Positions 1 to 7,339 of a stretch of 64,000 nucleotides of DNA are shown here, one piece after another. Origin of the DNA: CAZCAQ01 sp964496905 (GTDB lineage Bacteria; Patescibacteriota; WWE3; UBA101185; UBA10185). Numbering within the stretch: position 1 is the stretch's first letter; the number at the start of each line of letters is the position of its first letter. The notes beneath the pieces are model-generated. The model was not told the DNA's origin. It searched no databases and saw nothing but the letters and a program-made list of their open reading frames with translations. The stretch is from positions 3,845 through 67,844 of the forward strand of contig CAZCAQ010000006.1 in the NCBI GenBank assembly GCA_964496905.1. The letters are read 5' to 3'. The position numbers were made by a program, and so were the translations under genes.

Positions 1-625
1 ACAGGCTGGAAAAAAACCCAGCACCTTGCTCAAACATAAACATATTCCAATCTGTAATTAACAGAATAGGCATGACAGCAAAACTTAAAAACGGAGTTCG
101 ATCTGTAACATTGTAAGTATTTACTAATTTCTCATTTATAGTTTGAGCACCATTTGCATAACCGTTAATAGTTAAATAAGGAATAACATAATCACTTTCA
201 TAATGGGCATGCGTTGGTGTCATTAGTGCTCTGTAATCAATGTTTTGCTCTAAAGACTGTAAAGTGCCGCCATCGCCTAAGTCCAAAACCATTTGATAAA
301 AAGATAAATACAGGCTTCCAATTAAAACAAGTCCCATTCCAATAAAAAAATCTTTTTTGGGTATTTCAAGATCAGCATGAACAAAAAAAGGTACAAACAA
401 AAAACTAGAAATCAGCAATAAACGCGCGTACAGACCAGTTGTAACAAACAAATACAGCGACGAAGCACCAAACAACAAAACAAGCGGGAAAAGCAAAGCT
501 TTAAGCGAAACTCCAAAAGATTTCCCTTTGTTAAGCATTAGGCTACTTAACAAAACCATTACAATATATATCAAGGTGAAAATGAGTGGTAAAATTAAGT
601 AGTTTATGGGTTCCCGATCAAACAT
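1..625 (-). CDS. Partial multi-pass membrane protein, C-terminus beyond window
   Basis: An open frame runs from ATG at 625 off the left edge, giving 208 codons. The translation is rich in Leu, Phe and Ile, with at least three hydrophobic segments separated by short polar loops, so it is an integral membrane protein. Its style resembles the GT-C-like membrane proteins elsewhere in the window (5766-7319, 30640-34095), but no diagnostic motif is visible. The start is supported by a TATAAT hexamer at 633-638 (minus strand), 7 nt before the ATG. It is divergent from the methyltransferase gene at 658. The function is unknown. Confidence 0.7.
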   Translation of the reverse strand, partial: MFDREPINYLILPLIFTLIYIVMVLLSSLMLNKGKSFGVSLKALLFPLVLLFGASSLYLFVTTGLYARLLLISSFLFVPFFVHADLEIPKKDFFIGMGLVLIGSLYLSFYQMVLDLGDGGTLQSLEQNIDYRALMTPTHAHYESDYVIPYLTINGYANGAQTINEKLVNTYNVTDRTPFLSFAVMPILLITDWNMFMFEQGAGFFSSL

Positions 626-632
626 TAAAAAT

Positions 633-638
633 ATTATA
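633..638 (-). promoter_or_regulatory. -10 box of leaderless partial membrane gene
   Basis: TATAAT on the minus strand ends 7 nt before ATG 625, which places the transcription start about 1 nt before the start codon. I see no ribosome binding site. Confidence 0.5.
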
Positions 639-657
639 GTATAGATTGCACTAAAAA

Positions 658-2058
658 ATGTTACAAAATCAACAAACCGAAATTGTAGAACAAAAACTTG
701 GAATTCCCCCCGATTATCAACTAAAGGCCATAAACAGTAAAAACTTTTTTCAAGCAAATTGGCACAAAAATAAGCTTTTGGTACTTTCTAAACTCATTAC
801 TTTAACTAAGCAAACAAATGTTTTGGATTTAGGTATGGGCTCTGGTAATTTTGAGTTTGAAAATCATGGAAAGGTAAATTCAATAACTTGTGTGGACTAT
901 AATTCTCAAGCTATAGATTTCTTGCAAAAACAATCTAAAACACTTGGCATTACTAATTTAACCCTAATTAACGACGATATCCGCAATTTAGCTAGTTTAA
1001 AGGAATCGGGTAAGTACGACTTAATTATTTTAATTGACGTAATTGAGCATATAAGGCTTGAGGAGGCTCACGACGTAGTTAAAGAACTTAAGCGATTGTT
1101 AAACACCTCGGGAAAAATAGTTGTCATTACACCAAACTATAAAAGTTTGTGGTTAATTATAGAAGGTTTTTTAGACAAACTAACCATTGTTCCAAAGTTT
1201 GCAGGCGAGCAACATTTGTCAAAATACTACAAACAAAACCTTAATGAGTTATTTGAAAAAGCAGGCTTTGTTACTACAACCTTTTGCTCTTTTAATTTAT
1301 TTTCTTATGTAATACCTTTTCGATCCCTTTCAAAAGCCTTGTGTCTAATTGAAATGAAAATGCCTTTTTCTTTTGGCAATTTAATTTGTGGCGTCTACCA
1401 AAAAAAAGATGATCAAATAAAAGTTTGGAATGAACATTACTCAAATGACCAAGAGCAGCTTTATAAAAATTCACTTGTTAAAATGATTTTTGATAAAGGT
1501 CATAAATTTATAGCCAAACACAGCGCCAACAAAAAAACAGTTTTAGATATTGGAAGTGGAATGGGCTATCACTTAAACTTTGAACATTTGGGTTCCGGTA
1601 GAAAATACATTTGCTTAGATTCAAACGAAAAAATGCTAGAAAAAATTACTCATCCAGTTACTAAAATTGTGGCCTCTTGCGACGAGATTCCATTGGAGAA
1701 CAATTCTGTAGATGCTGTTATTGCCTCGCACATTTTGGAACATGTTCATAACCTTGATAAAACTTTAATTGAGGTAAAAAGAGTACTTACACAAGATGGC
1801 AAGTTCTTGGTTGTATTACCTTGCGACCCAGGATTTTTATGGAAAATTGCTGCATACCTTTCACCAAGCAGAAAAAGGTTAAAAAAGCAGGGGCTGGATT
1901 ACAAAGTAGTTATGGCGCACGAACACGTTAATACATTTAAAGAGTGTAAACAAAAACTAACCGAACACTTTGTGCTAGTTGATGAAGAATTTAAGCCATT
2001 TTGGCTAAAAAACTACAATTTTAACTTAATATATTGTGCGTACTTAAAAAAAGCGTAG
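658..2058 (+). CDS. Double-domain SAM-dependent methyltransferase
   Basis: The protein has two class I (Rossmann) methyltransferase domains in one 466-residue chain. The first SAM-binding glycine motif is VLDLGMGSG at about residues 55-63, followed by an acidic strand end (CVDYN). The second is VLDIGSGMG at about 295-303, with LDSNEKM after it. Both halves keep the post-motif pattern of Methyltransf_11/23 families (LIDVIEH; ASHILEHVH). Small-molecule or glycan methylation is plausible, but the substrate cannot be read from the sequence. It is divergent from the membrane gene at 625 with only 32 bp between them. A weak TAGATT at 642-647 would place transcription a few nt before the ATG. Tandem fusion of two full domains is unusual. 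Confidence 0.8.
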   Translation: MLQNQQTEIVEQKLGIPPDYQLKAINSKNFFQANWHKNKLLVLSKLITLTKQTNVLDLGMGSGNFEFENHGKVNSITCVDYNSQAIDFLQKQSKTLGITNLTLINDDIRNLASLKESGKYDLIILIDVIEHIRLEEAHDVVKELKRLLNTSGKIVVITPNYKSLWLIIEGFLDKLTIVPKFAGEQHLSKYYKQNLNELFEKAGFVTTTFCSFNLFSYVIPFRSLSKALCLIEMKMPFSFGNLICGVYQKKDDQIKVWNEHYSNDQEQLYKNSLVKMIFDKGHKFIAKHSANKKTVLDIGSGMGYHLNFEHLGSGRKYICLDSNEKMLEKITHPVTKIVASCDEIPLENNSVDAVIASHILEHVHNLDKTLIEVKRVLTQDGKFLVVLPCDPGFLWKIAAYLSPSRKRLKKQGLDYKVVMAHEHVNTFKECKQKLTEHFVLVDEEFKPFWLKNYNFNLIYCAYLKKA

Positions 2059-2111
2059 TGCTAATTTAGTTGTTATATAAAAAAAGCACGATTCCAGTTA
2101 GGTAAGCCACC

Positions 2112-2120
2112 TGCTAGAAT
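2112..2120 (+). promoter_or_regulatory. Extended -10 promoter, leaderless gene 2127
   Basis: TGCTAGAAT (TGn plus hexamer 2115-2120) ends exactly 6 nt before ATG 2127, so the predicted +1 is the A of the start codon. Confidence 0.6.
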
Positions 2121-2126
2121 ATTTTT

Positions 2127-2954
2127 ATGAAGATAGCCGTTATAGCAGATATACATTTAGGTGACAACGCATTTAAAAAAGGTGAGCACGTTAGATCCGC
2201 TTCAAATATAGTTGAAAAAAATATTTCAAGATTATTTAGTGCAGTTGAAGTTCATAATCCCGGTTTAATTATTGATATGGGTGATTTGATCAGAGGACAA
2301 GATGCTCAAGCTGACAAGCAAAACTATAATAAAGCTTTTGAGCATTTTAAGAACTCGCCTACACCAATAATACACATGCTAGGAAACCACGAACTTAAAA
2401 ACCTTGAAGAAAAAGACATTTTGGATATTTGGTCTAAAAACAATTACACCAAACCTCCCTTTGGAGAACAAGATTTAGGCGAGTATAAACTTGTCTGGAT
2501 AAGTTTTGAGAATCAGAATATAGATAATGGTATTGAAGCCACTTTACCCAAGGATCAGCTGGTATGGCTAAAGGAAACCCTATCCAATTCAAACAAGCCA
2601 GTTTTATTGTTTACTCATTACGGACTTTTTGGAGATGATTTTAAAGGAAATGTTTTGTTCGATAAGGACTACAGCAGATTTGGTCATTACAATAACGGTG
2701 CCGAAATTGCTGATACAACTATTTCCTCCAAAAACGTTAAGGTAGTATTTTCAGCACATAGCCATTGGATTGATTTACGGTACGTTGAGGGTGTGCCTTT
2801 TGTCACTCTTCCTTCTGCAACAGAAAATATAGCGGCACCAGAAACCGTTGATAATTTTCCTGAGGTTTTTACTATTATTGAAGCAAATGGTAAACAGCTA
2901 AATATTAAAGCGTACTCGAGGGATTATTGTTTTTGTAATATCAACTTAGGTTAA
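2127..2954 (+). CDS. Calcineurin-like metallophosphoesterase
   Basis: This 275-residue protein carries the ordered metal-binding motifs of the calcineurin-like phosphoesterase family: D-x-H near the N-terminus (ADIHLGD), GD (MGDLIRG), GNHE (LGNHELK), a mid-protein histidine (THYG) and GHxH-like SAHSHW near the C-terminus. There is no signal peptide, so it is probably cytoplasmic. The family includes phosphodiesterases and phosphoprotein phosphatases, and the substrate is not deducible. The start fits an extended -10 box exactly 6 nt upstream. It has no obvious partner gene, since the next gene has its own promoter. Confidence 0.85.
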   Translation: MKIAVIADIHLGDNAFKKGEHVRSASNIVEKNISRLFSAVEVHNPGLIIDMGDLIRGQDAQADKQNYNKAFEHFKNSPTPIIHMLGNHELKNLEEKDILDIWSKNNYTKPPFGEQDLGEYKLVWISFENQNIDNGIEATLPKDQLVWLKETLSNSNKPVLLFTHYGLFGDDFKGNVLFDKDYSRFGHYNNGAEIADTTISSKNVKVVFSAHSHWIDLRYVEGVPFVTLPSATENIAAPETVDNFPEVFTIIEANGKQLNIKAYSRDYCFCNINLG

Positions 2955-2990
2955 TTTTACACCTCATTCTCGAGCAATGCCTATAGTATC

Positions 2991-3018
2991 TTGCGGTTTG
3001 TGGACTTTGCCGTATAAT
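2991..3018 (+). promoter_or_regulatory. Sigma-70 type promoter of small gene 3064
   Basis: TTGCGG at 2991-2996 and TATAAT at 3013-3018 are separated by 16 bp. Transcription would start near 3025, leaving a leader of about 40 nt with a GGAG site at 3049-3052. Confidence 0.6.
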
Positions 3019-3063
3019 GTGACGCAAAGAGCGGTACATCAACACTATGGAGATTAAATCAAA

Positions 3064-3294
3064 ATGTTTGACAAGATAAAAATCGGGGATAAGGTAACGC
3101 TAGTTAAACTAGCTTCTCAGCACGGAGATGAAGAGGTACGCATTGACGCGGAAGTAATCCGTATTGCCGCAGCAACGTTTTTTGTCAGATACACTCCGGC
3201 GAATTCGACTACGGCGTGTTTTGGTGAGTATTTTAAGAGCAACGGTAAAAGCGTGTATGATATAGATCCGAATTATGGACAGATCGAAAAATAG
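3064..3294 (+). CDS. Small hypothetical protein (76 aa)
   Basis: I do not recognise this 76-residue protein. It has no membrane segment. Its beta-rich pattern (GDKVTLVKLAS, EVRIDAEVIRIAAATFFVRYT) suggests a small SH3- or KOW-like barrel, which is only an impression. Unlike most neighbours it has a real 5' leader with a GGAG ribosome binding site and a consensus promoter. It is followed by a stem-loop at 3301-3334 with the same layout as the one after the small gene at 4055. The two genes may belong to one class of independently transcribed, SD-led small proteins. Confidence 0.65.
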   Translation: MFDKIKIGDKVTLVKLASQHGDEEVRIDAEVIRIAAATFFVRYTPANSTTACFGEYFKSNGKSVYDIDPNYGQIEK

Positions 3295-3300
3295 TAGTTT

Positions 3301-3334
3301 GGGTATCCTAAGTAAGTAATTACAGCGGATGCCC
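3301..3334 (+). terminator. Stem-loop after gene 3064
   Basis: GGGTATCC (3301-3308) pairs with GGATGCCC (3327-3334), 8 bp with one G-U, followed by a pyrimidine-rich stretch rather than a clean T-run. The layout matches the stem at 4379-4409. Confidence 0.4.
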
Positions 3335-3477
3335 TTCACTTCTCTGTTTGAAAACAAACATGCCATCGCATGATCGGTATCTTTTAATTTTTCCCGAATA
3401 TTGTTTCGCTGTGCTTGGTCTTCATCGTACAAATTTTTTAATTTATGTTTTCTTTCATTAGCTCATTCTACAAGATA

Positions 3478-3486
3478 TGCTAAACT
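3478..3486 (+). promoter_or_regulatory. Extended -10 promoter, leaderless gene 3493
   Basis: TGCTAAACT ends 6 nt before ATG 3493, so the predicted +1 is the start codon itself. Confidence 0.55.
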
Positions 3487-3492
3487 TTCCCC

Positions 3493-3945
3493 ATGACAAA
3501 TTTACAATTTACAACAAGTATCAACGCACCAAGGCAAAAAGTTTGGGAAACAATGCTAAACGATTCAACATATAGAGAATGGACCGTAGCATTTCATGAA
3601 GGATCTCACTATAAAGGTGATTGGAGTAAAGGCAGTAAAATGCTCTTTTTAGGTCCAGATGAAAACGGTAAAAATGGAGGCATGGTAAGCATTGTTGAGG
3701 AAAACGTTCCATATGAATTTATTTCGCTAAAAGCAATAGGGATGGTTCAAGACGACGTTGAGGATACTACAAGTGAAGAAGTAAAAGCATGGAAGGACGT
3801 ATACGAAAACTACACGTTTACAGAAGAAGGAGACGCCACAACTTTAAAAGTAGATTTGACAGGATTACCAGAAGACTACGCGGATATGTTTAATGATATG
3901 TGGCCAAAAGCGTTGGCTAAGTTAAAAGAGATGTGCGAAAACTGA
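3493..3945 (+). CDS. SRPBCC (AHSA1/START-like) domain protein
   Basis: This 150-residue protein opens with the SRPBCC fold signature: a beta strand (LQFTTSINAP), then the helix motif 'xxVWexmxD', then alternating strands, a GMVS strand and a long C-terminal helix (MWPKALAKLKEMCEN). It resembles activator of Hsp90 ATPase homolog 1-like proteins, which bind hydrophobic ligands in a deep cavity. The ligand is unknown. It has no signal peptide. The start is set by the extended -10 box exactly 6 nt upstream and by the conserved N-terminal strand. It is probably monocistronic, since the next gene is led by its own ribosome binding site. Confidence 0.8.
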   Translation: MTNLQFTTSINAPRQKVWETMLNDSTYREWTVAFHEGSHYKGDWSKGSKMLFLGPDENGKNGGMVSIVEENVPYEFISLKAIGMVQDDVEDTTSEEVKAWKDVYENYTFTEEGDATTLKVDLTGLPEDYADMFNDMWPKALAKLKEMCEN

Positions 3946-4054
3946 ACGCACTAAACTTAAATTCAGAATAACTAGTCCCCACAAAACATGTAGGCGCGCT
4001 TATAGTATACTACCGCTCAATTAGGGTTTTAATACAAAAATATAAGGAGAAGCT

Positions 4055-4348
4055 ATGGCAACAACAACGGGAGAAAACAACCTCCACCAAATTGTCGTAG
4101 TAGTAGTTTCTGGTGAAGGAAACATTACTGTAACAATAGGCGACGTAATTGTGGATACGGGTTTTAACATTACAGAGTTGCAAAAACTCAAAGTTGGAGG
4201 AAAAGTTACAAGCGCTAAGGGCTTTAATGCACGTCGGCTCGTGTTCTTCAAGCCAGATCACGTTGAGATTTACTATGGTGTTGGCGAAATGTGTATAGTT
4301 TCAATGAAGAACCTAGTGGACGCAGCTAAACGGGAAGGCGCGCTGTAG
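4055..4348 (+). CDS. Small hypothetical protein (97 aa)
   Basis: I do not recognise this protein. It is 97 residues, with a Val/Ile-rich beta-strand pattern in the first half (QIVVVVVSGEGNITVTIGDVIVDTG) and a C-terminal helix (MKNLVDAAKREG). It has no signal peptide or clear membrane helix. An AAGGAG ribosome binding site at 4044-4049 sits 5 nt before the ATG, and TATACT at 4006-4011 could be its -10 box. A stem-loop terminator follows at 4379-4409. It shares its expression style with the small gene at 3064 rather than with the leaderless neighbours. Confidence 0.65.
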   Translation: MATTTGENNLHQIVVVVVSGEGNITVTIGDVIVDTGFNITELQKLKVGGKVTSAKGFNARRLVFFKPDHVEIYYGVGEMCIVSMKNLVDAAKREGAL

Positions 4349-4378
4349 GTACAAGCTATGTTTTATCGGCGCTGAATG

Positions 4379-4409
4379 GGGCAACCAAAGTTATAGACTA
4401 AGGTTGCCC
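4379..4409 (+). terminator. Stem-loop terminator after gene 4055
   Basis: GGGCAACC (4379-4386) pairs perfectly with GGTTGCCC (4402-4409) and is followed by the U-rich TTCATCTTTTC. This is a moderate intrinsic terminator. Confidence 0.6.
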
Positions 4410-4499
4410 TTCATCTTTTCGTTAGCGATCTTGTCCCAGTAGCGTAGAATCAGTCAGAGCTGTGCGAAAACTAGTATTGCTTACAAGCCTAAGTTCCCC

Positions 4500-4505
4500 T
4501 AAAGT
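4500..4505 (+). promoter_or_regulatory. -10 box of leaderless gene 4512
   Basis: TAAAGT ends exactly 6 nt before ATG 4512. No ribosome binding site is present. Confidence 0.5.
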
Positions 4506-4511
4506 TATTAT

Positions 4512-5276
4512 ATGGTTTTAGTACAAGAAGTAGACTTAGCTGTTGAACAAACGAACGAAGCTGACTCAAGACCTCTGCTGGAAATAATGGCAGACAGTCC
4601 TATCTATGTTGAGAGAGATGCTGCTCAAATTATGTTGGAACGAATCGAAAATGCTGACAATTGGTCAATCTCTCCTAGGCAGTTAAGAAATCAAATAGCC
4701 AACTATAATGCCTCCTTGTTAGCTCTTCATAAATTAGTGACAAATGAACACATGACAGAAGATGAGGAGAAACGAGCTAGAGGTTTACAGGCAGAAGTGT
4801 GTGTACACACACTTTTTGGAAACCTTGAAGAATTTGATATTTTCATAAGCCCCGGAAGTGCATACAGTGATATTAATGGTATAGATTTTGCAATTTCTGT
4901 AGGCGACATTATGTATCACATTGACGTTACTACCTCAGAATGGAATGAACTTGCCGAAAAATACGCACAAAACCACACTGTTGCTATTTTTCCACTTTAT
5001 GATGATGAAAGGGATGCAAGAGTAGTTCCAGACGGGGAAAAAAAAGATGCATTTATTGAATATGCAAATAATCAGCTACCACTAGCAATAAACGCTTATG
5101 CATCACTAACTCGACAAGAAGTGCTTGTTAAACTTGCAGACTATAATTGTACATTGGCAAAAAGGCATGAAAAAAACCCAAACTGGCGAACAGGCGCTCT
5201 TAAGTCTAGAGAGTTTTGGGAAAGCATAAGAGCAAATCTAAGCAATAAAACAACCGAACTGAGCGACTCTCTTTAA
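4512..5276 (+). CDS. Hypothetical protein with possible PD-(D/E)xK-like nuclease core
   Basis: I do not recognise the family. The 254-residue protein is soluble and largely helical at both ends. The middle holds a helix with a conserved-looking Glu (GLQAEVCVHTLFG, E95), then SDINGIDFAIS (D120, D125), then YHIDVTTS (D138). That order of Glu, G-x-D and strand-D-x-x resembles the PD-(D/E)xK nuclease fold, but the usual lysine is a threonine here, so catalysis is doubtful. The start is chosen from TAAAGT 6 nt upstream. It sits alone between an SD-led small gene and a VOC gene that has its own promoter. Confidence 0.6.
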   Translation: MVLVQEVDLAVEQTNEADSRPLLEIMADSPIYVERDAAQIMLERIENADNWSISPRQLRNQIANYNASLLALHKLVTNEHMTEDEEKRARGLQAEVCVHTLFGNLEEFDIFISPGSAYSDINGIDFAISVGDIMYHIDVTTSEWNELAEKYAQNHTVAIFPLYDDERDARVVPDGEKKDAFIEYANNQLPLAINAYASLTRQEVLVKLADYNCTLAKRHEKNPNWRTGALKSREFWESIRANLSNKTTELSDSL

Positions 5277-5278
5277 TC

Positions 5279-5287
5279 TGCTAAAAT
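5279..5287 (+). promoter_or_regulatory. Extended -10 promoter with short leader, gene 5324
   Basis: TGCTAAAAT predicts a start near 5294 and a leader of about 30 nt that contains AAAGGA at 5312-5317. This is one of the leadered exceptions. Confidence 0.5.
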
Positions 5288-5323
5288 AGATCCACATAAA
5301 TATTTAAATCGAAAGGATTCTTA

Positions 5324-5755
5324 ATGAAATCAGTTAACGTATATTTAAACTTCCCAGGAAACACCGAAGAAGCATTTAATTTTTACAAAAGCATATTTGG
5401 AGGAGAATTTTCAGCCCTCATGCGCTTTGATGGAACCCCTGAATCAGAAAAACTTTCCGCAGAAGATAAAAACAAAATCATGCACATTTCCCTTCCAATT
5501 GGAAATAATGTGATGCTTATGGCAACCGATGCACTTGAATCAATGGGACAACACCTTGTGTATGGAAACAACTCTTACATAATAATTTCAACCGACACCA
5601 AAGAAGAGGCCGACAAATACTTTACCGCACTTTCCGAAGGCGCAACTATTGAAATGGCTATGTCAGATACTTTTTGGGGGGCGTATTTTGGATCGCTCAA
5701 AGACAAGTACGGTGTGCAGTGGATGATCAACTACGACAAAATAGTTGTTGCATAG
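5324..5755 (+). CDS. PhnB-like VOC family protein
   Basis: This 143-residue protein has the paired beta-alpha-beta-beta-beta modules of the vicinal oxygen chelate superfamily. The PhnB/3-demethylubiquinone-methyltransferase-like subfamily is recognisable from the opening VNVYLNFPGNTEEAFNFYKSIFGG and the ending W..YFG.L.DKYGVQWMIN. Many members of this subfamily lack known activity. It is cytoplasmic. The AAAGGA site 6 nt before the ATG fixes the start. It is convergent with the membrane gene 5766-7319, with 10 bp between them. Confidence 0.85.
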   Translation: MKSVNVYLNFPGNTEEAFNFYKSIFGGEFSALMRFDGTPESEKLSAEDKNKIMHISLPIGNNVMLMATDALESMGQHLVYGNNSYIIISTDTKEEADKYFTALSEGATIEMAMSDTFWGAYFGSLKDKYGVQWMINYDKIVVA

Positions 5756-5765
5756 TTAAGTAAAA

Positions 5766-7319
5766 TTATCGCTGATACAAAAACAGTTTTGGATTTACAT
5801 AAAAGTTAAAAGGGTAGTTAATTACTTTTTCTTCGACCAAGCTGCGGCAACATTCTTTTTTGCTAAGTATTTCTGGTGAATCATAAGAAACTAAATAAAT
5901 GGGGTAAGCTGTATCCAAACCAACGGAATAAGTTTTGTTCCACGTTCTTGTTACAATCAAGTCAGAAGGCTCAAGCTGTTCTTGTTCCATAAGACTAAAT
6001 CCCCTATTCCATGCAAACTGTCTAACCAATACAAAATCCCATGAAAATTGATAAGCCAATAACATAATAAAAGCAACGTATACAGCCATAATACCTTGCT
6101 GAATTTTAGTAAATTTTGTATTTTTTCCAACTACAAACAAAATAAAAATTAGTAAAAATACTGTTAAATACCTATCAAAAATTTTTGTCAAAAACAAAAG
6201 CGTTAATGTGTAAACGCCTAAAAAAGCTCCAAAAAACCCAAACAACTTTTTAAAGCTAGCAAATACAGCAACTAAAACAAGCGGCGCTAGTAATACGGCT
6301 ATTGCTTGCCAATAATAATATAGCTTGTGAATACCAATAAAATGGTATTTTGTCCCATGCATATCTGAATTAAAAAAACCAGTACGTTCAACCGTGTTTC
6401 CTATAAATGGAAATTCACCCTTGTTTAGTAAATCGGGATTTGCTTTTGTATAAAAAAATCCAAAAAATACAATGTAACAAACTGCAGTTAGAAGTAAAAA
6501 CCTTTTATTAGTCACTAAGTCTTTGCGTGCAAATCCCAAAATTAGCGGAAACAAATATGCGCTAAAAGTAACCAACAAACCAAAGATCAAAGTAATAAAG
6601 TACACACTGTCGCGCGCTTTATTTAAATCAACACCCTTATAACTATAAGAGTCGTTTGAAAGAAAATAAACATAGTAAAAACCAATTAAAGCAGCAGTTA
6701 TACCCATTTGCACAAAAAAGTATGTGTACCTTTTTTTGAGCAAAAGTACAAAAGCAAACGCTCCACACGAAAAAATCGAAAATTGTCTTACAAAAAAGCC
6801 AAGTACCATAAAAACATTAAATAATACAAATGGCTTTTTACTTGGATTTTCTTCAAAACTTAAGTAAAAATAAATACTCAACAGCAAAAAAAACAAAAAG
6901 TAATTCTCGGTCATAAATCCCAAGCTTGAATAAATATAAATTGGATTAAACAGTAATAACCCACTTAAAATAGTGCTTTCAACTACAGTTCTTTTGTAAA
7001 ACTTAAACAGAATGCATGCCAAAATAAAGCCATTTAAAGCAGAAATAAACGCCGTAAGTGACGGTATACTACTAAACGAAAAAACAGAAGCAAACCCCAG
7101 TGCCATTAAACCTTGGGTATAAAACAACGGCGCTGACTTACCAAAAATCTGAATTGGGTTTTGCGAAAAATCACCAGCTATATAACTGCGCACAGCGCGA
7201 TAAAATGCCCAGTCGTCATTTTGCTCAAAATTTATCTTGGTAGACAAAAACAACATAAAAATTCCAAAAACTATGGGCACAACGCTAAGCAGCAAAATGT
7301 TTCTGTATCGATGTATCAT
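5766..7319 (-). CDS. GT-C-like multi-pass membrane protein
   Basis: The 517-residue protein has about ten hydrophobic segments. The first loop after TM1 contains an acidic pair (QNDDWAFYRAVRSYI), the position where GT-C (GT39/ArnT-type) glycosyltransferases place their catalytic Asp for lipid-phosphosugar donors. An extracytoplasmic C-terminal part follows the last helix. A role in transferring sugar to lipid or surface protein is inferred from the architecture. It is divergent from the FAD oxidoreductase gene by only 20 bp, and CATAAT (7328-7333, minus) puts transcription at the start codon. Confidence 0.7.
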   Translation of the reverse strand: MIHRYRNILLLSVVPIVFGIFMLFLSTKINFEQNDDWAFYRAVRSYIAGDFSQNPIQIFGKSAPLFYTQGLMALGFASVFSFSSIPSLTAFISALNGFILACILFKFYKRTVVESTILSGLLLFNPIYIYSSLGFMTENYFLFFLLLSIYFYLSFEENPSKKPFVLFNVFMVLGFFVRQFSIFSCGAFAFVLLLKKRYTYFFVQMGITAALIGFYYVYFLSNDSYSYKGVDLNKARDSVYFITLIFGLLVTFSAYLFPLILGFARKDLVTNKRFLLLTAVCYIVFFGFFYTKANPDLLNKGEFPFIGNTVERTGFFNSDMHGTKYHFIGIHKLYYYWQAIAVLLAPLVLVAVFASFKKLFGFFGAFLGVYTLTLLFLTKIFDRYLTVFLLIFILFVVGKNTKFTKIQQGIMAVYVAFIMLLAYQFSWDFVLVRQFAWNRGFSLMEQEQLEPSDLIVTRTWNKTYSVGLDTAYPIYLVSYDSPEILSKKECCRSLVEEKVINYPFNFYVNPKLFLYQR

Positions 7320-7320
7320 G

Positions 7321-7333
7321 TGAGATAATTATG
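7321..7333. promoter_or_regulatory. Overlapping divergent leaderless promoters
   Basis: TGAGATAAT (7321-7329, plus) drives the oxidoreductase, and CATAAT (complement of 7328-7333) drives the membrane gene at 7319. The two -10 elements share 2 bp, so simultaneous firing is unlikely. Confidence 0.5.
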
Positions 7334-7339
7334 CCACTT

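Noticed and set aside
3109..3432. Minus-strand ORF over the small gene 3064
   Set aside because: Antisense shadow with Arg/Cys/Ile-rich composition unlike neighbours.
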